Shown: piece after piece, positions 57,554 through 64,000 of the stretch
Layout: every line of letters begins with the position of its first letter
How positions within the stretch are numbered: the first letter of the stretch is position 1
Source: Telopea speciosissima
Taxonomy: Eukaryota; Streptophyta; Magnoliopsida; Proteales; Proteaceae
NCBI RefSeq assembly: GCF_018873765.1
Contig: NC_057920.1
Location: 6,771,307 to 6,835,306 of the forward strand
Reading direction: 5' to 3'
DNA: 64,000 nt
The notes under the pieces: model-generated
Told to the model about the DNA's origin: nothing
Seen by the model: the letters and a program-made list of their open reading frames with translations, nothing else
Databases searched by the model: none
Position numbers and translations under genes: made by a program

Positions 57554-60500
57554 ATGGTAAAAGAAAGAAATTCAGTAATTAAAGCATTAGTATTTGTGGA
57601 AAAAAAATTTTAGTTTTAAGAGGAAATCAGGGAGTGAGTTTGAGTTTTTCAACTTGTTTATTTTATTTTTTTGGATGTGGCAGTCTGCGCTTTTCAATTT
57701 CCATTCGTTTCTGACGGTGGTGCTGCTAGTTATTTGCTCCTGCACTTATGTGAAGATGCAGTTCCCCACCATCCTCGAACAGAAAACTGGGTACCGATCA
57801 ACCTCCTTTAATTGTATTGAGATTCAAAAAGACTGCATGATCTTCTATACCACTCTGCCCGGTCTCTTAAACTTCATCATTAATACAGTGAGTTCAGGAA
57901 GGTCAAGTTTTTGACTGGATCATCCTTAATTGGTAGTCTAAACTTTTGATGCATAGAGATATAACTTATGAATCGTGTACCATTATGGGTATTTTGAAGA
58001 ATATATATGTTGTACTTTGAGTCGTTGCATATTATCGGAAAATTGAAACTGAAAGTTTACAGCACTGTTCGGCTCTGTCTGGTTTCAAGGAAAGGGAAGG
58101 GAAGTGTGTATTTAAATCATATCTCAAGTGGGAACTTTTGTAATCATTGCCTAACATCATTGTGTAATTAACTCCAAAACATGCCAAGTTTGGGTATTAA
58201 ATTTTACTTCATTTTGCAATCAAATTCCTTGTATTCTATTTTCCTTTTTAAACTGATTTCCCTTCCCTTCCCTTTACTTGTAACCAAACGTAGCAGGACT
58301 GGAGCAGTCATTGTGTATTAAAACTTAACTCACTGAGACCTGCCCCGACTAATTGAGGTGGGCTACAGAAGTCCTATTCCACCATTCCACTCAATTAAGC
58401 CATTTCTAATCCCATTAGCACTCATTTCTTCTCTCTACTGTCCTTTTAACACATCCAATGTGCACCATATCGCTCCTCAATATTGCATACATTCTCCCTA
58501 AAGCATTCATTGGGCCTTGTTGCTCATGGCAGAACCATCTTAGTCAACTTTCCCTCATCTCGTTCCTATTTGTGACACTCCTAAGTTCCTTGGATGTTTT
58601 TATCTCTGATTCAAAATTCAATCATTCATTGTTTTGCCCCTTATCAATCTAACATCCTCATCTTAGTGACAGTGATTTTATGCATCTATCCATTTTATGA
58701 TATTGTTTGTAGCCATGCTCTGTATATTAGAAGTTATGAACCCTAGGTATTGATGTCTACAAATACTGAGTGGATTAAATTGTGCTTGTTTTCTATATTA
58801 AGATTTTTTGGTTTGTTGGATTGTGAATCTGGCAGATTTCGAGGTTTCTTTTGGAAGGCCGCCAGAATAGGTAGGTTCCTTAATTCCTGATTGCCTGTAT
58901 ATTTACTTTGTTATTGTGCTTGTTATGCTTGTACTAAATTGTAGATTTCCTCAAGTGTTCATTTCTGTTTGCTTCCAAGAACTAAAATTTCAGCATTTTG
59001 GTAGTTCCTCACTTCTGAAAAATTTTCACGTAATAAAAGTCAGTGAAGTGGTCTTTATGCTGTCTGTGTGCATGTCTCAGTGGTCCATTTTATTAGAGCT
59101 CTTGGCCAATAACCCCTTCATGTTTGAATTATGGAGTTTTAAAGTTTTTTACCCAAATAGTGGTTTTAGCAGAATTGCTAGAATTTATTGAGAATAGATC
59201 AGAATGACAAAAAAAAATAAAAATACTGTAGACTTTAAACTAAACTGGGAAGTTCAAAAGTTCAAATGGGTTTAGGTGCTTCAGTCCAGTGGCCGAAAAC
59301 TGAAAGTTGGAAAATTTCAGCCAAAAACTGAATGAAATACAAAACTTATTGCCACATTTTTTTAGTATGATAAGTTGGATAGGTGATATGTGAGCATGTA
59401 ATTGTCCAGCTGCCTCCCATAAAATTAATCCATCGAGTACAGTGTTGATGATCTAGTAATTCATCATTTGGAACTTGGCACCTTCATCAGCTTTTGTTTC
59501 AGTTGTGTTAGATCCCTTTCTAGATCACCCTTGTCAACCATTGGAATACAGAATCAGCTAAGAACGATGGGTAGGTTAGTAATGATAAAGTACTTGGTCC
59601 ATGCTCTTAATTACTGAACTCTAAAGCAGGGTAAAATGTAGTCTCCTTTTCCCTCCCAGGCCCAGGCCTCGGCCTCAAATCTACGTAGTCTGTAGACTGA
59701 TTTAAAGCATCTCTGATGAGCCCAGTGATACTTCCGTCGACAATAAGAAATGAGTAAATATGCAACACTCACACTGATGCAGACTGATTAGATTAGCCTG
59801 CAGGCAGTGGGCCCACTAATGGAATGGGTGGCAAAGATCCTGAACTGATGGGAGTATTTATCTGATCTCAGATCTAACAGTCAAATATGAAGTATCCTTT
59901 GACCAGAATAAGATAAACAATGTTGCAGATTTATGTGATGGTCAAAACTAGATATTGATTAGAATGGAGGAGAGAGATGGTATGGGAATCAATTTGCGGT
60001 TGAGAAAGAGTGGACCTAATCTGTTAATGGAATATTGAGACAATTGTCAAGTAATTGAAATGTGAAAATTCTTACTAGATGGATGAGAGAGAGAGAATAC
60101 TTGATTAGGACTGTTACTAGCCTAATATATCTAACATCAAGACTCTTAGAAATACTAACTATACTAACAAGAGGAAGACTTAACAAAGAAACCAACTTAG
60201 ATTAGTATTCTTAAACAATTCTTAAACTTGGACTCTTGACGTGGAACCCACAACTGACAAATTATTCAATGAAATAGTAAGACTAACAAAGAAACCAACT
60301 TAGATTGGTAGTGTTCTTAAACAATTCTTAAAACTTGGACTCTTGATATGGAACCCCCAACTAACTAATTATTCAATGAAATACTAATTCCGTGCATCTC
60401 TATAAACCTAAGTTTGGGGCTTTATTTTTAAAAAGGCCGTACCCAGTGTACAAGGCTCCCGCGTTTTGGGCTTTATTTTTAACCTATTATAATTGAAAAG

Positions 60501-60861
60501 ATGAAGAGAAAAAAAAAAAAAAAACAAAAAAAACTGCAGCCCAGACTAATCTATTACTAAAACCAGGCTTTTTCTTTTTTTGTTTTTTTCAACTAAGAAT
60601 GCATTACACGCACACTCACCTCCCCCCACCCTCACTCACACCTACATAAGTTTCAGGTGTACTTCAGTCTAGGTTGCAGGGTTACAGTGGGTTTCCTTGC
60701 TTATACTTGAATGATTTATAGTCCTCGTACATCCTTCTAGTTACTTGATGATTGTTTTATGGCCCTCACAGGTCCCCTTTTATATTGAAACAGGTGAACG
60801 TTTGAGCCCATGGGTCGCTTTGGGATGTTTCACGATGGGCATTTCGATCATAATTTCCTAA
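57554..60861 (+). CDS. Protein kish (TMEM167 family), secretory-pathway membrane protein
   Basis: Four coding exons: 57554-57556 (ATG only), 57684-57790, 58836-58870, 60794-60861. Total 213 nt, 70 aa, all GT-AG. The product reads MSALFNFHSFLTVVLLVICS, then CTYVKMQFPTILEQKTG, FRGFFWKAARIGERLSPWVA and LGCFTMGISIII, matching the small two-helix Golgi protein kish from plants to animals. Its function is tied to secretion. The start is chosen because splicing ATG onto TCTGCG gives the canonical MSALFNF; reading straight through from the in-frame ATG at 57673 would give MWQSALFNF instead. A leader intron is likely at 57415-57491. Intron 3 holds a 103-bp tandem repeat. Confidence 0.92.
58340..58690 (-). 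mobile_element. Possible LINE/SINE-related fragment in kish intron 2
   Basis: ACTAATTGAGGTGGGCTACA, CACCATATCGCTCCTC and the CT-rich continuation resemble in style and order the RTE 3' copies in this window (CTACATGGATCC ... ATCACTCCTCCGT), but the match is weak. Confidence 0.3.
60181..60391. repeat. 103-bp tandem duplication in kish intron 3
   Basis: Units start at 60181 and 60284 with TAACAAAGAAACCAACTTAG, then TTCTTAAACAATTCTTAAA, CTTGGACTCTTGA and AATTATTCAATGAAATA. They differ by a few substitutions and a 3-4 base insertion. Confidence 0.8.
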
Positions 60862-61559
60862 GCATGAGCCTCTGTTTGGTTGTATACTTCTAGTAGCTTC
60901 CTTGATCTTTGTGTGTGTGAGGAGCTAACCCTTGTGGTGTTGCACGATATTTTTGTGATATAGATGGTATTGAGAAATGTTCTGTTGTAGTATCCAAAAG
61001 GAAAGAGAGAAAAAGACAGCACTGTTGACATATCTACATGGGCGTTGTCCCTTCAGACTAGGTTGCAGTTTGCATTTCAAGAAAATATATTTTTTCACAG
61101 CCAAAAAAAAATTGTTATCCTTAACTTTCTGAAGCAATCTTCTGTAGTTGTGTGTGTGAGCAAATCGGCCACTAATAGGTGATGTTTCCTGCTTTGCCTT
61201 TAAGAATTGTCTTAAGAGTGGATGTGGATCCTGCTAAAGGACTCCAGCTCCTCTCTTATTGCTTGCACTGGACCTCTACAATCGCTAGAGTGGATCTTTA
61301 ACCTATCTTTCATTTTGTATGTACAAACAGAATTCAAATATTTGGTTTCGTAGATTGGAACTTTCAAAAGCTGTCCAAGGTCATTCTTCAAATTTTGATA
61401 AAGTATTTCAGTATGATTCATCTAGTCTCTATGTTCTCCGACAGCTTCCGACAATCTGGGTTGATCCCTGTAATGCACCTTGGCTTAGTAGGATGCTGAA
61501 GTAAATCAATTACTGTTGAGTAATTCCTTTCAATTCGATAGGATTATATCAATTAATAG
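60862..61559. other. kish 3' region and intergenic sequence
   Basis: Presumed 3' untranslated region at left; nothing else recognised. Confidence 0.4.
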
Positions 61560-62345
61560 CACAGAAAACTAGCCCAATTTTTACTGCCGATGCCTTTGCA
61601 ACCAGAGAATCTGGGTTCCTTCCTTCTCGGGAACGGGTTGCTAAGGCTTGAACCATCAAGGTTTAACTAAATCCCTATTTGTGGCCTCTCCCAATAAGGA
61701 TGTTTTAAACTGAATAGACGAGGATGAGGTCCAAGGAGTCACTTAAGAGGGACTGTGTGATACATGAGCTGCGAAAACTTAGTAAAGAACCAAACAGTTC
61801 TTGCACAAACGCATTGGAAGAAAAGATGTTCCATGGTAAGGCTCTGATTATTTCAAATAGCACATCAAGCTGGAATTTTGAACCTTAGGTCAATTAAAAT
61901 GTTGGGAGTTGGGACCTTTAGAAAAGCATGAAGATAAAACTTGGAGCTAAAACAGCATGCAGAGGCAACTGAGAAATTCCCAAATAAAATATCTTCCATT
62001 TCCATATTTTTTTTCTGAAGTTTCAAATAATGGCGTATGTATCTGGTTGATTCTTTCAATAAGTTCTTGAGGGAAGAATAGATGGAGAAGTTCAATATTC
62101 TATTGCTTAGTTCCTTGGTGGATGAAATCTGCTAAGGGGCGAATCTTGAGGGATTGGATTCTTTCAATAAGTCTTTGAGTGGCTTTTTAGGGAAGTCCTA
62201 CCTAAATTCTGAGGAAGGCTTCCAGAAAAACAGTCCCAAACTGCAATTTAACCCTCCTAGGAGCTAGTATGAAAAGCATAAGAGTTACTCGTCCTTTGAA
62301 AGTGTACAAACATCAATTAAATTGAGAAATTCATAGCCTGATACA
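61560..62345 (-). mobile_element. L1-type LINE fragment, zinc-binding C-terminal part
   Basis: On the minus strand the order is FPQELIERI (about 62070-62045), GNFSVASACCFSSKFY with FLKVPTPN (about 61980-61900), then SLTMEHLFFQCVCARTVW (about 61845-61790). That is the zf-RVT pattern (HLF-x2-C-x6-W) closing plant L1 reverse transcriptases. Frames are broken in several places, so it is a dead fragment. Confidence 0.6.
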
Positions 62346-63139
62346 AGTGAGCCCCCCTTTGTTGACTAGGGTCGTCTAAAAAGAAGAAAAATTAAGGGTA
62401 TGGAGAACTTTCTGCTCTTGCAAAACCCAAATTATTTCTTTTTCTTTCCACCTTTTCCAGATTTGGTAGATCCTGCTGTTGAAGTTGATGCAGGTTCCTG
62501 TTTCTTGGTCCTCCCGTGGTGTCTGGGGACCATCTCTGCAATCTGGAGCATCAATTGTTTCCCTGCAAGATAATCATCAGAGAATTAACTACCAATCCGT
62601 TTGTTTCCATGTAGAAAAGCGGAAAAGGAAAATGTTCACATAAAATAGGATTTCCCACTATTTGTTTTAACGTAAAATGTAAAAAATGACATTGAAAAGT
62701 GGGAAAATTTTTCTTGTACAATAACATTTGCATGGAAATTTTACAATGAAACAAACAGGGCCGTTTATAGAAGAAAGAAAAGATGTGCTTATATATATAG
62801 AAGAAAACAATAAAAAACACAATAGAAACACAAAACTGTGCAATCACACAGTAGTGAGGAACAAGAAGTATGGATTGCAAGATTCCATTAACACATTTCA
62901 TTTATTTTGTTGGAGGGTAGGCTGGTCCTCCAGTTGCTCGCTGAAAATACAAAACAGAAGGAAACATTAAACAATGTTTAAACCCATAGGATTCCTTCAA
63001 GAGTGGTTTGCAATTGGACTGGACAACCAGTCCTTTTGTGTTTTTCAGTTATCCAATGTAGTCTAAGGGAGTCTATAAATGAAAGGATACTCTCAAAAAC
63101 TTTTCTTCCTTTGTCAATGAAATTCCAGCTTCCTTTCCT
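62346..63139. other. Intergenic; one unassigned Lys-rich frame
   Basis: On the minus strand, after a TTATCTTGCAG acceptor-like site (about 62562), a frame down to about 62438 reads KQLMLQIAEMVPRHHGRTKK and ends TKSGKGGKKKK before a stop. It could be a terminal exon of an unidentified gene, but I find no convincing upstream exon. Confidence 0.25.
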
Positions 63140-64000
63140 TTATTTTTTTCCTATTACGAAAAAGCCAAAAGATTTCATTAAGGGGGGAGACAGAAACCTA
63201 AAGAATTGGGGGAGGGGGGAATCCCTAGGGAGTATGAAAATACCATAGAATGCTGGCCACAAACCTATAAAAAAGCACAAAATTAAAAAAATGTTGGCCA
63301 AACCCACAGTGAAAAATGCAAACAAAGTTTGCAGTTGGCCATTGATATGTTCCAGAAAAAGAAAGAATGAAGACTGACAGAAAAGCCAAAATCGGTAGAG
63401 CAAATTGGAAATCCCAGAAAGAGGTGAGATCTCTTGCTTTTGGAGCAAAGCAATCATCTATGCTGGCTTGCAACAACCCTCAAAGATCCAGCAGCATTTC
63501 CATTCTGAAATAATTTGAGTGCAACTAAAATCAAAACCCTTTGTGACAAACCCAGACCCTGGAACCAGTACCTACAAGTGGAAGAGAGGATTTGCTGAAC
63601 CCACAATAGATTCAGTCTACTTATGTGGTCTGCCAATGACCTATTTATAACAAGTAAAATCAGATTCAGACTCTGAGTAGTTTACAAAACACGCACACAC
63701 ACACAACTTAATCTAACTAGACTCCAACTAGGAAAACTAAAGAAGACCAGACATAACACAATAGGGACACCCCCCCTATTGTGACTAAACGCAGTACATA
63801 TCTTAACACTCCACCTCAAGCTGGTGTGTATATATCAAAGGCTTCAGCTTGGAACAAGAACAAATATTAAAAACAGCACCAGTCTTGAACATAAATAGCA
63901 GTTTTAGACGCTAATAAGCATATAGAGAACTTCATTCTAATAGAAATACCAACTCAAGCATATCAATCAGCAGCAGCAGTAATAGTAGAGAAAAAAATTG
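63140..64000 (-). mobile_element. Fossil Copia-like LTR element, edge in window
   Basis: On the minus strand CAGCTTGAGGTGGAG|TGTTAAGATATG at about 63823-63797 has the look of a polypurine tract meeting the 3' LTR at 63808. Downstream on that strand are a TATA-like TTATAAATAGG (about 63652-63642) and leader-like text. The internal side continues past the window edge. The other LTR end was not found. Confidence 0.45.

Noticed and set aside
62438-62562. Possible terminal exon ending in GKGGKKKK
   Set aside because: No upstream exon or family could be matched; kept only as a note in the gap description.
63140-63457. 105-codon hydrophobic frame on the minus strand
   Set aside because: Lies in sequence next to the LTR relic, with no family resemblance.
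1-64000. CRISPR array, bacterial operon or phage-like system
   Set aside because: All genes are intron-bearing plant genes; the tandem repeats lack regular spacers.

Overview
This window is nuclear DNA of a flowering plant. All seven intact protein genes are plant genes interrupted by GT-AG introns, and the space around them is AT-rich and full of plant-type repeats (foldback elements, RTE and L1 LINEs, tRNA-derived SINEs, LTR relics). I cannot name the species from sequence alone. Nothing marks it as a grass, and a broad-leaved angiosperm is the safest reading. All exon maps below were built by hand from splice sites, reading frame and remembered family sequences; no search was run.

Layout. 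0-6 kb: repeats and the leader of the first gene. 6.2-14.0 kb (+): a PIN-LIKES auxin carrier of the PILS1-4 type, 10 coding exons, 414 aa. 14.7-16.7 kb (-): a B2-type cyclin-dependent kinase, 8 exons, 314 aa, convergent with the PILS gene and with mitosis-specific activator motifs over its TATA box. 17-26 kb: a repeat district with foldback elements, an L1 LINE fragment, a 2.95-kb solo LTR with a clean 5-bp target duplication, and a 284-bp tandem duplication. 26.5-33.4 kb (+): an FRS5-like FAR1/FHY3-family transcription factor (FRS-A, 769 aa). 35.4-40.3 kb (-): diacylglycerol acyltransferase 2 (DGAT2, 9 exons, 332 aa). 46.9-49.3 kb (+): 60S ribosomal protein L9/uL6 (3 exons, 193 aa). 51.0-55.8 kb (-): a second FRS5-like gene (FRS-B, 776 aa), inverted relative to the first. 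57.6-60.9 kb (+): protein kish (TMEM167-like, 70 aa), whose first coding exon is only the ATG. 61-64 kb: a LINE fragment and the edge of a Copia-like LTR element.

The genes do not form a pathway or operon. They are ordinary eukaryotic neighbours serving auxin homeostasis, cell division, light-related transcription, oil synthesis, translation and secretion. The one structural relationship among them is the inverted pair of FRS5-like genes, which share the same two-exon layout and bracket DGAT2 and RPL9.

I found no undescribed multi-gene system. The most distinctive signals are in the repeats: several foldback families with self-similar ends, two of them dated by target duplications; a SINE with an 18-bp target duplication; a large solo LTR carrying arrays of short hairpins; and an element insertion that was later tandemly duplicated together with its flank.
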